From positions 62,001 through 126,000 of the forward strand of contig NZ_BNAF01000009.1 in NCBI RefSeq assembly GCF_014653155.1: 64,000 bases of DNA, read 5' to 3'. Below are positions 8,800 to 17,502 of this stretch, one piece after another (within the stretch, counting starts at the first letter, position 1; every line of letters starts with the position of its first letter). Origin of the DNA: Sphingobacterium griseoflavum (GTDB taxonomy: Bacteria; Bacteroidota; Bacteroidia; Sphingobacteriales; Sphingobacteriaceae). Under the pieces are notes generated by a model. It did no database searches and was not told where the DNA came from. It saw only the letters and a program-made list of their open reading frames with translations. The translations under genes were made by a program, and so were the position numbers.

Positions 8800-9548
8800 G
8801 TAAGATCGTCATACATATCGATTCGCTTTCGAAAAAATACCGCGGATCGCAAGAATTCGCCGTCGAAAATTTAAGCCTCACTATCGTCCAAGGCGAGATA
8901 TTTGGCCTACTCGGCCCGAATGGTGCCGGCAAGACGACGTTAATATCCATGCTTTGTGGTTTGATTACCCCGAGTGAAGGAACATTCACCATCCACGACT
9001 TCTCATACCATGAATCGCCGAAGCAACTTAAAGCGTCCATAGGCGTTGTTCCACAGGATTTCGCCCTATATCCTTCGCTGACGGCGAAGGAGAATTTGTG
9101 CTATTTCGGTAGTATGTACGGGCTTAAGGGTAAGATGTTGGGAGATAAGGCTGATGCTGCATTGGCCAGCCTTGGTCTTGCTGGATACAAAGACAAGCAG
9201 GTGGGAACCTTCTCCGGCGGTATGAAGCGTCGAATAAATTTACTCGCGGCAGTTTTGCATGAGCCCGCCGTGCTATTTTTGGATGAACCCACCGTGGGCG
9301 TGGATGTACACTCTAAAAAGGCTATAATGGGGTACCTACTGGAGCTAAATGCGCAAGGTACAACAATTGTCTACACGTCGCACCATCTCCAAGAGGCTCA
9401 GGAGTTTTGTACGCGGGTTGGCATCATCGAATCTGGAAAGCTGTGGCGCATTGGTTCCCCCGAAGCACTTATTGCTTCCATCCCGCAGGCCAACAACTTG
9501 GAAGATGTTTTTATCGATCTAACAGGGAGGGGGTTTAGAGATGGCTAA
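8796..9548 (+). CDS. ABC transporter ATP-binding protein (exporter type)
   Basis: A 250-residue nucleotide-binding domain: Walker A GPNGAGKTT at 40-48, Q-loop near 87, signature SGGMKR at 140-145 and Walker B VLFLDE at 159-164. It pairs with the ABC-2 permease that overlaps its 3' end by 8 nt. The start must be the TTG at 8796, because the next ATG in frame lies past the Walker A region. That TTG overlaps the upstream TGA (TTGA), so reinitiation is likely. It would energise export of pigment or precursor. Confidence 0.88.
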   Translation: MSKIVIHIDSLSKKYRGSQEFAVENLSLTIVQGEIFGLLGPNGAGKTTLISMLCGLITPSEGTFTIHDFSYHESPKQLKASIGVVPQDFALYPSLTAKENLCYFGSMYGLKGKMLGDKADAALASLGLAGYKDKQVGTFSGGMKRRINLLAAVLHEPAVLFLDEPTVGVDVHSKKAIMGYLLELNAQGTTIVYTSHHLQEAQEFCTRVGIIESGKLWRIGSPEALIASIPQANNLEDVFIDLTGRGFRDG

Positions 9549-10824
9549 ATTGTTGATGTCTATTAAGAAAGAGTTGCTGTTGCTATCGCGCGATATCGGC
9601 GGCATTGTCATTCTTTTTGTTATGCCCATGATGCTACTTATTGCGGTAACGATGGTGCAAAGTGGATCCTTCGATTCACTCCTAGGCACCCGTATGCAGG
9701 TGTTGCTCGTTGATCACGATCAGGACAGCATTTCTTGGCGTATAAGGCAAAGCTTTGCTAACGATGGTGCGCTTGAACTTATTGACCAACTCGGAGGAAA
9801 GCCTATACTAGAAAGTGAAGCAAAAGGGCTCGTGCACCAGGGCGACTATCAGCTCGCGATTGTACTGCCTAAAGATTTGAGCAAAGACCTCCAAGTGCAC
9901 GTGAAGCAGAATGTCAGCAAAATCTTGGCGGAATTTGATTTTAGCGCCGATACGATTCGAGCCACGGGTGGCCATCCCGTTGCAGCAAAAGAAATTAAAC
10001 TCTATTTTGATCCAGCCACACAAGCTGCCTTCAAAACGGCAGTCAGGATGTCGATCGATAAGCTTGTGTCCAACATCGAGACGGAGGCGATATACAGCAC
10101 CTTTCAATCTGAGCTTGGCGAACCAGGGGATAGCAGCTTTACGGAGCAACAGTTTATTTCGTTTAAAGAGATGGACGATAGCGCGAACGGAAGAAGCGTG
10201 ATTCCTAACGCCGCGCAGCACAACGTGCCAGCTTGGGCGCTGTTTGCCATATTTTTTATTGTGGTGCCGCTGTCTATCAATATTGTCAAAGAGAAGTCAC
10301 AGGGTACGATGGTACGTATTAGCACAAGTCCCACTTCCTACGGCACATTTCTGATGGGCAAGACTGCGGGCTATTTGTTGGTTAGCCTTATCCAGTTTTA
10401 CCTGATGTTGCTTGTCGGGGTATATATCTTTCCATACTTGGGTCTCCAGCATTTTCAGGTTAAAGGGTATTTTCTCTTGTTGAGCCTCATTGCTTTTTTT
10501 AGTGGATTGGCTGCGATAGGATTGGGTATGCTGATTGGAACTATTGCCAGCACGCAAGAACAGTCTGCCCCTTTTGGCGCTACACTAACCGTCGTTTTGG
10601 CGGCCTTTGGTGGTGTTTGGGTTCCCGTGTTTCTGATGCCTAATATCATGCAAAAGCTATCTGTCCTATCGCCGATGAACTGGGGTCTGAATGCCTTTTA
10701 TGACGTCTTGCTAAGAAACGGAGGATTTAAAGCTATTCTTCCTGCAATTATTTTGCTATTTTTGTTTTTTATCCTGACCCTAAGTATTGCCATCATTTAT
10801 GACAAAAAGAAGAAGACCGTTTAG
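9541..10824 (+). CDS. ABC-2 type transporter permease
   Basis: A 427-residue membrane protein with one N-terminal transmembrane helix (about 20-42), a long periplasmic loop of about 180 residues, and five to six C-terminal helices from ~235 to the end. This is the layout of ABC-2 exporters such as the YhfG/LinO type. It overlaps its ATPase gene by 8 nt. A role in exporting flexirubin or its lipid-like precursor through the inner membrane is inferred from context. Confidence 0.85.
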   Translation: MAKLLMSIKKELLLLSRDIGGIVILFVMPMMLLIAVTMVQSGSFDSLLGTRMQVLLVDHDQDSISWRIRQSFANDGALELIDQLGGKPILESEAKGLVHQGDYQLAIVLPKDLSKDLQVHVKQNVSKILAEFDFSADTIRATGGHPVAAKEIKLYFDPATQAAFKTAVRMSIDKLVSNIETEAIYSTFQSELGEPGDSSFTEQQFISFKEMDDSANGRSVIPNAAQHNVPAWALFAIFFIVVPLSINIVKEKSQGTMVRISTSPTSYGTFLMGKTAGYLLVSLIQFYLMLLVGVYIFPYLGLQHFQVKGYFLLLSLIAFFSGLAAIGLGMLIGTIASTQEQSAPFGATLTVVLAAFGGVWVPVFLMPNIMQKLSVLSPMNWGLNAFYDVLLRNGGFKAILPAIILLFLFFILTLSIAIIYDKKKKTV

Positions 10825-10837
10825 TGAGGAAACTGGA

Positions 10838-11245
10838 TTGAAGGAAACAGTTACCATACCCGTCCGGTTTAGTGAGGTGGACTCCTTGGGTATCGTGTGG
10901 CACGGACATTATATTCTCTATTTCGAGCAGGGCCGCGAGGCATTTGGAAAAGCGCATCATATCGATTACCTGACCGTGAAGGCGGCGGGATTCACTACTC
11001 CAATCGTGCAGTCAACCTGCGAACATAAACTGCCCCTTCGTTACGGAGACGATGCCCGCATTGAGACGACTTACGTAGATACGCCTGCTGCAAAGCTGAT
11101 TTTTCGATTCAAGATATATAATGGTGCCGACCAATTGGTCTGTCAAGGAGAAACCATACAGGTTTTTTTAGATAGTGAAAATAATTTGGTGTTAGGGCTT
11201 CCTGAATTTGTGTTGGACTGGAAGCGGAAGGTAGGATTGCTATGA
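10838..11245 (+). CDS. Acyl-CoA/ACP thioesterase (4HBT hotdog family)
   Basis: A hotdog thioesterase of the 4-hydroxybenzoyl-CoA type. The signature FSEVDSLGIVWHGHY holds the catalytic Asp15 and is followed by YFEQGREAF. I favour the TTG at 10838 because it opens the conserved domain and has an AGGA seven bases upstream. In-frame ATGs at 10787 and 10799 would overlap the permease and add a basic tail. It may edit stalled chains or free acids from ACP. Its stop overlaps the next ATG. Confidence 0.72.
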   Translation: MKETVTIPVRFSEVDSLGIVWHGHYILYFEQGREAFGKAHHIDYLTVKAAGFTTPIVQSTCEHKLPLRYGDDARIETTYVDTPAAKLIFRFKIYNGADQLVCQGETIQVFLDSENNLVLGLPEFVLDWKRKVGLL

Positions 11246-12348
11246 GGGTCTGGAAGCCGGTTTATATCCACGATAGCAACTGTGTTACGCCGTTAGGCGA
11301 TGGTATAGCAGAAACCTGGCGGCAGGTGACGGCAGGTAACAGTGCTATCAAGCAGCAAGATGTAGGAACAATAAAAAACGTTTTTGTAGCCAAGGTTCAG
11401 CATGAAATGCACCGGTCAATTGCTCCCGCGGCTACCGAAAGCCTGCTCGAGCAGCTATTGCTGCGCGCCGCAGAGCCTCTCCTAAAAAAGCGACAACCGA
11501 ATCCCAGAACCGCTCTGGTCTTGGCGACGACAAAAGGAGAAATTGGCTATCTGTCTAAAGGCCATTCAGCAGGAGCCTTGCTAACCGTGCTGGCTAAAAA
11601 GCTAGCGCATAAGATGAACATCGTTACGGAGCCCATTGTGGTTTCCCAAGCCTGCGTTTCAGGCGTTCTGGCAATCTCGGTGGCTAAGCGCCTGATACAG
11701 ATGGGGCTTTTTGAAGATGCGTTCGTTTTGGCCGGTGATGAAGCGAGCGAGTTTGTGTTGTCGGGATTTCAGGCATTCCAAGCGATGAGCCCCTTTCCAT
11801 GTAAACCTTTTGACAAGCATCGAGCGGGTGTAACGATAGGAGAAGCAGCGGCATGTATGTATCTGTCGGCCGTGCCGGGTCGCTTTGTCATTCGCGGAGA
11901 GGGCGCTATAAACGATGCGAACCATATATCTGGTCCTTCGCGCCAAGGAGAGGGTTTATATCGCAGTGTCCGCCAAGCTATAAAAGAAGCGGGTATCAGA
12001 AACGAAGATATAGATTTTATTTCTGCGCATGGAACGGCTACGCTATACAACGACGAAATGGAAGCCATTGCTTTCAATCGGTTGGGGCTTGCTCACGTTC
12101 CGCTTAATAGCTTGAAGGGTTATTTCGGACACACCTTGGGCGCAGCTGGATTACTGGAAACAACGGTTTCTTTGAAGGCGATGGAGGAAGGTGTTCTGCT
12201 TCCTACACTGGGATTCCAAGAGCTTGGTACTACCCAGCCATTACAGGTGGTGCGCCGGTCCAGTACACAGCCAATTCCCTTTTTACTGAAAACGGCGTCA
12301 GGCTTTGGCGGGAGCAATGCCGCAATCATAATCGAGAAGGTATGTTAA
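11242..12348 (+). CDS. Beta-ketoacyl-ACP synthase, catalytically complete
   Basis: A 368-residue KAS I/II-type enzyme, somewhat shorter than FabF. Cys138 (QACVSG), His263 (SAHGTAT) and His297 (YFGHTLGA) are all kept. It overlaps the thioesterase gene by 4 nt and the following KS-like fragment by 7 nt. The shortened N-terminal half suggests adaptation to a partner subunit. It may be one half of the polyene-extending KS pair. Confidence 0.82.
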   Translation: MRVWKPVYIHDSNCVTPLGDGIAETWRQVTAGNSAIKQQDVGTIKNVFVAKVQHEMHRSIAPAATESLLEQLLLRAAEPLLKKRQPNPRTALVLATTKGEIGYLSKGHSAGALLTVLAKKLAHKMNIVTEPIVVSQACVSGVLAISVAKRLIQMGLFEDAFVLAGDEASEFVLSGFQAFQAMSPFPCKPFDKHRAGVTIGEAAACMYLSAVPGRFVIRGEGAINDANHISGPSRQGEGLYRSVRQAIKEAGIRNEDIDFISAHGTATLYNDEMEAIAFNRLGLAHVPLNSLKGYFGHTLGAAGLLETTVSLKAMEEGVLLPTLGFQELGTTQPLQVVRRSSTQPIPFLLKTASGFGGSNAAIIIEKVC

Positions 12349-12950
12349 CCAACTATATTAACAAATATTGCGTCGTCGCAAAGCAGCGCATTATCGTGGA
12401 TGCGGACTTAAAATTCACTTGGGAAAACGGTCCTTCTTCAGATTTTTTCAAGGAGGCGTTTAAACATCAATATGCAGCTTATCCGAAATTTTTTAAAATG
12501 GATTCGCTTAGTAAGCTGGCTGTCTTAGCCGCCGAGTATATATTGGAGGGAGAGTCGACGGATGGGTTGGCACTGGTGTTGATCAACAAATCCGGAAGTA
12601 TGGATACGGATGTCAAACATCAAGAAAGCATTCAGGATGAAAACAATTTCTTCCCGAGTCCGGCAACGTTCGTCTACACGTTGGCCAATATCTGCGGCGG
12701 TGAAATAAGCATCCGGCATGGTTTGCAAACCGAAAATGTCTTCTTTGTTGCCGATCAATATCCCGTAGCAATGGTGTCCGCCTATGTAGATTATCTATTG
12801 TCCAGCGGCAAGGCAAACCGCGTGCTGTGCGGGTGGGTAGAGTTTTATCAGGAAAAATATGAAGCGGTTTTGTATATTGTTTCGCCCGAGGGAGAAAAAC
12901 GACATACCGAAGAAAACATTTCGTTCTTATTTGAAGAGCTTGCAGACTAA
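12342..12950 (+). CDS. Short ketosynthase-like protein (N-terminal half only)
   Basis: A 202-residue protein resembling only the N-terminal half of a ketosynthase. The stretch FFPSPATFVYTLANICGGEI (about residues 103-122) matches the KS core helix region. There is no recognisable C-terminal half and no His-His pair. Similar stand-alone fragments are annotated as 3-oxoacyl-ACP synthase in other Bacteroidota pigment clusters. It could be a structural partner of the KS it overlaps by 7 nt. The function is not established. Confidence 0.55.
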   Translation: MLTNYINKYCVVAKQRIIVDADLKFTWENGPSSDFFKEAFKHQYAAYPKFFKMDSLSKLAVLAAEYILEGESTDGLALVLINKSGSMDTDVKHQESIQDENNFFPSPATFVYTLANICGGEISIRHGLQTENVFFVADQYPVAMVSAYVDYLLSSGKANRVLCGWVEFYQEKYEAVLYIVSPEGEKRHTEENISFLFEELAD

Positions 12951-12964
12951 AGTTTTTATTTTTG
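12930..12964 (+). promoter_or_regulatory. Candidate internal promoter before ACP-KS genes
   Basis: A perfect Bacteroidota -7 box TATTTTTG (12957-12964) lies 32 nt before the ACP start. A TTTG -33-like element sits at 12930-12933, with 23 nt between the two (19 is usual). It falls in the only gap of more than 40 nt in this part of the cluster. An AAAGGAG stretch at 12972-12978 precedes the ACP start. Confidence 0.35.
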
Positions 12965-12995
12965 TAAAAGCAAAGGAGATTATTATATACTAGAA

Positions 12996-13253
12996 ATGGC
13001 AGAGTTAAAAGAAGAATTAAAAGAGAAGATTATAGCCGTGCTGAATCTTGAAGATATCGCTGTGGAGGACATCAACGACAACGACCCCTTATTCGGCGAA
13101 GGCCTAGGACTGGACTCTATAGACGCCTTGGAACTTATTGTATTGATGGATAAGGAATATGGCATCAAGTTGTCAGACCCAAAGCAAGGCAAGACTATTT
13201 TTGAATCGATAGAGAGTATGTCGGCATACATTGCCGAAAATAGGACGAAGTAA
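12996..13253 (+). CDS. Acyl carrier protein
   Basis: An 85-residue ACP with phosphopantetheine attachment at Ser41 (GLDSIDALE). The N-terminal helix is highly charged. It is coupled by a 1-nt overlap to the KS at 13253, and the KS/CLF pair downstream makes this the probable ACP of the type II polyene synthase. It is preceded by a 45-nt gap with a promoter-like box. Confidence 0.92.
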   Translation: MAELKEELKEKIIAVLNLEDIAVEDINDNDPLFGEGLGLDSIDALELIVLMDKEYGIKLSDPKQGKTIFESIESMSAYIAENRTK

Positions 13254-14452
13254 TGGTTCATTCTGGCATTGCAGTCACCGGCATGGGAATTATTTCCGCT
13301 ATAGGAAGTACGAATGAGGAGAGTTTTCAGGCACTATTAAACGGGAAACACGGTATTTCGCGTGTGCAGAATTTTGATACGAAACATAAAGACCATATCC
13401 TGGTGGGAGAAATCAAATACTCCAACAGGCAGTTGGCTGCATTACTGGGCATTACGGAACCCCATAATTTTACACGGACGGCCCTTTTAGGCGCTCTTGC
13501 CGCGAAGGCCGCAATAGCTGATGCCGGAATAAGCGATGTCAACGCGCAACGAACAGGATTGATATCCTCTACCAGTGTGGGCGGGATGGATTACACCGAA
13601 CGCTATTTTTACGAATACCTCACTAATCCAAGTTTGCACCCGTACATTAGTACGCACGATGCGGGAGATTCATCGCATAAGATCGCGGAGTGCCTCGGAC
13701 TGGAAGGAATCGTCACAACGATCAGTACGGCATGTTCCTCTGCCGCAAACGCGATTATGATGGGAGCGCGGCTAATCAAATCTGGTCGATTGGATCGAGT
13801 GATCGTGGGCGGTACAGACGCCTTGAGCAAGTTTACCATCAATGGCTTCAAGACACTAATGATATTGACCGATGATTATTGCAGACCATTTGATAACGAA
13901 CGCTGTGGGTTAAATTTGGGAGAAGCTGCGGCCTATTTGGTTTTAGAGTCTGCCATGTCGCTGAAAAAAGATGGAAAAAAACCCTTGGCTTTTCTGCGGG
14001 GCTACGGCAATGCAAACGACGCCTTCCACCAAACGGCATCTTCTGAAAATGGTGAGGGCGCATTTTTAGCCATGAAAAAGGCATTCCAAGCTGCTGATCT
14101 TGATCCTGCGGCCATAGACTACGTGAATGCACATGGTACGGCCACGCCGAATAACGATCTTTCGGAGGGTCGAGCCTTGACGCGCATTTTCGGGGATCAT
14201 GTGCCGGTGTTTAGCTCTACCAAGCCCTTTACCGGCCATACGCTTGCAGCGGCGGCCGCTATTGAAGCTGTTTTCAGCATTTTGGCCCTCCAACAAGGTG
14301 TTGTATTCCCAAATCTTCATTTTCAACACAAGATGGCAGAGCTTGATCTTATCCCACAGACCGAAACCTTACATAGACCCTTGTCAAACGTTTTGTCAAA
14401 TTCGTTTGGCTTTGGCGGAAACTGTTCGACCCTTATATTTTCGAAAGCATGA
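13253..14452 (+). CDS. Beta-ketoacyl-ACP synthase (polyene KS)
   Basis: A 399-residue FabF-like enzyme with Cys161 (TACSSAA), His294 (NAHGTAT) and His329 (FTGHTLA). It is followed, with a 4-nt overlap, by a catalytically dead KS-like protein. That is the arrangement of KS and chain-length-factor genes in aryl polyene (ApeO/ApeC-like) and other type II PKS systems. I infer that it extends the 4-coumaroyl starter by malonyl units on the upstream ACP. Confidence 0.87.
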   Translation: MVHSGIAVTGMGIISAIGSTNEESFQALLNGKHGISRVQNFDTKHKDHILVGEIKYSNRQLAALLGITEPHNFTRTALLGALAAKAAIADAGISDVNAQRTGLISSTSVGGMDYTERYFYEYLTNPSLHPYISTHDAGDSSHKIAECLGLEGIVTTISTACSSAANAIMMGARLIKSGRLDRVIVGGTDALSKFTINGFKTLMILTDDYCRPFDNERCGLNLGEAAAYLVLESAMSLKKDGKKPLAFLRGYGNANDAFHQTASSENGEGAFLAMKKAFQAADLDPAAIDYVNAHGTATPNNDLSEGRALTRIFGDHVPVFSSTKPFTGHTLAAAAAIEAVFSILALQQGVVFPNLHFQHKMAELDLIPQTETLHRPLSNVLSNSFGFGGNCSTLIFSKA

Positions 14453-15510
14453 AAAACAACGTGTTCATTAACGGAATAGGTGCGGTAACAGCACAGGGTA
14501 TATGGCGTACCGAATTGTTTGAAGAAGCATCGGAATTAAATGAGGCGGTCAATCATGCACAGCAACCTTCTTATAAAGAATTTATTGCGCCAGCGATGAG
14601 CCGACGTATGTCGCGCGGGATAAAAATGGGCATTTATGCCGCACAGCAAGCGCTTGATGAGGCCGAGGTGACCGTTCCCGATGCGATTATCACCGGTACG
14701 GGCTTAGGGTGTTCAGAAGACTCTGAGAAGTTCCTGCGTAATATCTTGGATAACCAAGAGGAATTTCTGACCCCCACATCGTTCATTCAATCTACCCACA
14801 ACACCGTCGCGGCCCAGATCGCATTGCGATTGCAGTGTAAAGGATATAACTTTACCTATGTAAATCGCTCCATTTCTTTTGAATCCGCGCTATTGGATGC
14901 GCTGTTGCAACTGCAGCAAGGTGAAGAAGAACATATATTGGTGGGCGGTGTTGATGAGGTGTCAGACCACACCTTCCGCTTGCTGCAACTTATCGAGGAG
15001 GTTAAGGCTTCGGACACCAATGAGACGGTAAAGACAAGCGTGACGCCAGGTGTGAATTATGGAGAGGGCGCTACATTTTTTTCGTTGGGTGTGCAGAAAA
15101 CGAGAAGCAGTTATGCCGAACTTGTCGATATCCATATACAACATCGCGTGGATCGAGCCGAACTTCCGGATTTCGTCGCGCAGTTTTTGGAGCGCAATAC
15201 ACTTGCTGCTGCAGATGTGGATGCATTGCTTTTGGGCTACAATGGCGATTCCGCAAGTGACAGCTATTATGTAGCTTTTGAAGCACTTTTTCCTCAAGCT
15301 GCATCGCTCTATTACAAGCATTTAAGTGGGCAATATGATGCCTGTTCTGCATTTGGGCTCGCGGCGGCGGCTTCGGTGTTACAGCAGAGACACATCCCAT
15401 CGCGCTTAAAATGGAAGGACAATACTGCTCCTGGTCCACTGAAAACTGTTCTTCTGTATAATCAATTAAAAGGCAAGGATCACGCCTTGACATTAATCCG
15501 GGCATGCTAA
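14449..15510 (+). CDS. Chain-length-factor-like ketosynthase homologue, inactive site
   Basis: A 353-residue KS fold in which every catalytic position is changed. The Cys region reads NRSISFES, the HGT region reads LGYNGDSASD, and the GH motif reads LSGQYDACSAFG. This pattern fits a non-catalytic chain-length factor that dimerises with the KS encoded just upstream (4-nt overlap). It would set polyene length, by analogy with type II PKS and ApeC. It overlaps the deacetylase gene by 7 nt. Confidence 0.75.
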   Translation: MKNNVFINGIGAVTAQGIWRTELFEEASELNEAVNHAQQPSYKEFIAPAMSRRMSRGIKMGIYAAQQALDEAEVTVPDAIITGTGLGCSEDSEKFLRNILDNQEEFLTPTSFIQSTHNTVAAQIALRLQCKGYNFTYVNRSISFESALLDALLQLQQGEEEHILVGGVDEVSDHTFRLLQLIEEVKASDTNETVKTSVTPGVNYGEGATFFSLGVQKTRSSYAELVDIHIQHRVDRAELPDFVAQFLERNTLAAADVDALLLGYNGDSASDSYYVAFEALFPQAASLYYKHLSGQYDACSAFGLAAAASVLQQRHIPSRLKWKDNTAPGPLKTVLLYNQLKGKDHALTLIRAC

Positions 15511-16277
15511 AGCATCGGTGGGTGAAGCCGCTAAATTTGGCTTTTGCAGGTTTAAGCTTGGTATATGCCTTGTTCGGAGGCTCTTTGCTATGGTTTGTCA
15601 GCAGCGGCATCATAGCGCTGGCACTTACCGCTTGGGGGGTGTTTGATATTCGCTTGAGCTATTTCATGCCTGTTTTTTATAGAGAAAAGAATTGCTCGAC
15701 GAAGCGAGTGGCCTTGACTTTTGACGATGGTCCTTCTGACTATACCTCCGAGATTCTTGATCTGTTGTATGAGTTTGATAGCAAGGCTACGTTTTTCTGT
15801 ATCGGGATACATGTGGAACGCCTTCCACAGGTTGTCCAGCGTATGCTTCTTGAAGGACACACCATTGCCAACCACACCCTTTCTCACGAGCGGCATTTTG
15901 GATTTCTTCCGGTAACGCGGTTGATGAAAGAAATTGATAGCTGTACCGAAGTCATAGCACATGCTGTTGGAAAACGTCCTGTTCTTTTTCGACCTCCTTT
16001 TGGCGTGACTAATCCTTCTGTTGCGAAAGCAGTCAAAAGCTTAGAACTACAAGCGATCGGGTGGAGTAACCGTTCGCTGGACACAGTTATTGATAACGAA
16101 GAAAAACTATTTAGGCGTGTGGTAGGTAGGTTAAGACCCGGAGATATCATCCTCCTGCATGATACCAAGCTTCGGACGGCTCGTGTACTTCGTCGGATAC
16201 TGCTTCATTTGAAAGCAGAAGGTTATAGCTGTGTTTCTGTCGATGATTTATTAAATTTGCAAGCATATGAGGGTTAA
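15504..16277 (+). CDS. Polysaccharide deacetylase (NodB domain), membrane-anchored
   Basis: A 257-residue protein with a hydrophobic N-terminus (about residues 10-46, one or two membrane segments) and a NodB domain from ~68. The metal site Asp75 (TFDDGP), His124 and His128 (NHTLSHE) is present, as are the FRPPFG motif (162-167) and a late LLHDT motif. Family members remove acyl groups from sugars. Its substrate in a pigment cluster is unknown; it may modify a glycolipid acceptor or remove an acyl group in a later step. Confidence 0.78.
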   Translation: MLKHRWVKPLNLAFAGLSLVYALFGGSLLWFVSSGIIALALTAWGVFDIRLSYFMPVFYREKNCSTKRVALTFDDGPSDYTSEILDLLYEFDSKATFFCIGIHVERLPQVVQRMLLEGHTIANHTLSHERHFGFLPVTRLMKEIDSCTEVIAHAVGKRPVLFRPPFGVTNPSVAKAVKSLELQAIGWSNRSLDTVIDNEEKLFRRVVGRLRPGDIILLHDTKLRTARVLRRILLHLKAEGYSCVSVDDLLNLQAYEG

Positions 16278-16893
16278 AATAAGTTACATGCTGTTGTTTA
16301 TGCTTCCTTTTTTTAGTGATGCGCAAACACGGCAAATGACATCAAGTGAAATTTCGGTTTTCCAACAAACGTTGAAAGAATCAGTGCAGGTCAAAACACT
16401 TTCTGCAGATTTCGTGCAGTATAAGCACATGAATTTCATCAAGCAGCCCATTACATCATCCGGCAAAATATACCTCAAACAGCCTGACCGATTAAGCTGG
16501 TCGTATACAGCGCCTTTTCAGTACAGAATGGTTTTCCGCGATAACAAGATTTTTATCGACGATCAAGGGAAAAAGAAATCCATGGACATCGGTAACAGCA
16601 AGCAGTTTGAAAAAATCAGCCGGTTGGTCTCATCGAGCATGCGCGGCGGGGGGTATGACGAGAAAGAGTTTACGGTTTCTTACCTGAAAAAAGGCGATGC
16701 AAATATGTTGAAGCTCTTTCCCAAGTTGCAGGATATAAAAAAATATATCAAGGAAATTGTGTTGGTTTTTTCAGATAAAGATACACAGGTTGAAGAGGTG
16801 ACACTCGTGGAACCATCCAACGACTATACACGATTTATTTTAAAGAATAGAAAAGTTAATGGGCAGATCAATGAATCGGTATTTAATCTTTAG
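16267..16893 (+). CDS. LolA-like outer-membrane carrier protein
   Basis: A 208-residue periplasmic protein with a signal peptide (residues 1-20, ending FSDAQ). The domain resembles the LolA/LolB half-barrel: an early ADFVQYKHM strand, then SGKIYLKQPDRLSWSY and further strands. LolA proteins shuttle lipoproteins to the outer membrane. Aryl polyene clusters carry similar proteins that probably carry the lipid product. It overlaps neighbours on both sides (11 nt and 23 nt). Confidence 0.75.
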   Translation: MRVKISYMLLFMLPFFSDAQTRQMTSSEISVFQQTLKESVQVKTLSADFVQYKHMNFIKQPITSSGKIYLKQPDRLSWSYTAPFQYRMVFRDNKIFIDDQGKKKSMDIGNSKQFEKISRLVSSSMRGGGYDEKEFTVSYLKKGDANMLKLFPKLQDIKKYIKEIVLVFSDKDTQVEEVTLVEPSNDYTRFILKNRKVNGQINESVFNL

Positions 16894-17494
16894 TTTGTTA
16901 GCGGTCTTATTATGCGGGAGCTGTCGCTCCTATCAATACCCAAACGCGGTTGGCATGCGAACTTCTCATCAACAGGAAGTGAATAACTATTATACAGATA
17001 CGACGCACACCTGGGTATACCGCTCTCAGATCCAAGCGTTCGGCAAGGATATGACAGGCCATTTGATTATTCGAGCCATGGCGCCCAACACCCATCGCCT
17101 AGCGTTGGTAAGCGATCTCGGACAGACAATTTTGGATGTTTCTGTGTTTCCAGATCGCCATGAGTTGCACGCCGCGATGGCTGACATCAACAAGAAAATC
17201 CTCGTGAAAGAATTAGCTTGGGTTTTTAGGAGTTTAACCGAGCGGCGATATGTACAAAATGCCCTCATTTTTATGGATAAGCAGCATTACCCTGTCTATG
17301 TCGTTGATGACCATTTTTACAGTATGGAGGAACGTCACTTGGCCGACATCGTCGTCACAAAAAATGGAAAAGAGCGATTTCACGTTTCCTTTGATGATGT
17401 ACAAAGGAAGTTACCGAAAAACATAACCATCCAACATAAAAAGTATCCGGTTGCTATACAATTAAAGTTGGATGAAAAGCAATCGGTGTTGTAA
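16871..17494 (+). CDS. Predicted outer-membrane lipoprotein of pigment cluster
   Basis: A 207-residue lipoprotein: the signal sequence from MNRYLIF runs to a lipobox ending GSC near residue 18. The start at 16871 puts the n-region directly before the hydrophobic core; an ATG four codons earlier is less apt. The rest is beta-rich and unassigned. Position after the LolA-like gene suggests a LolB-like acceptor or a pigment-placing lipoprotein at the outer membrane. Confidence 0.6.
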   Translation: MNRYLIFSLLAVLLCGSCRSYQYPNAVGMRTSHQQEVNNYYTDTTHTWVYRSQIQAFGKDMTGHLIIRAMAPNTHRLALVSDLGQTILDVSVFPDRHELHAAMADINKKILVKELAWVFRSLTERRYVQNALIFMDKQHYPVYVVDDHFYSMEERHLADIVVTKNGKERFHVSFDDVQRKLPKNITIQHKKYPVAIQLKLDEKQSVL

Positions 17495-17502
17495 CTATTG
17501 AT

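Noticed and set aside
12342-12950. KS fragment as a pseudogene
   Set aside because: The frame is intact, overlaps its neighbour in the usual operon manner, and no remnant of a C-terminal half follows.
15071-15613. 180-codon minus-strand frame opposite the CLF-like gene
   Set aside because: Low-complexity basic composition, no start context and complete overlap with two real genes.
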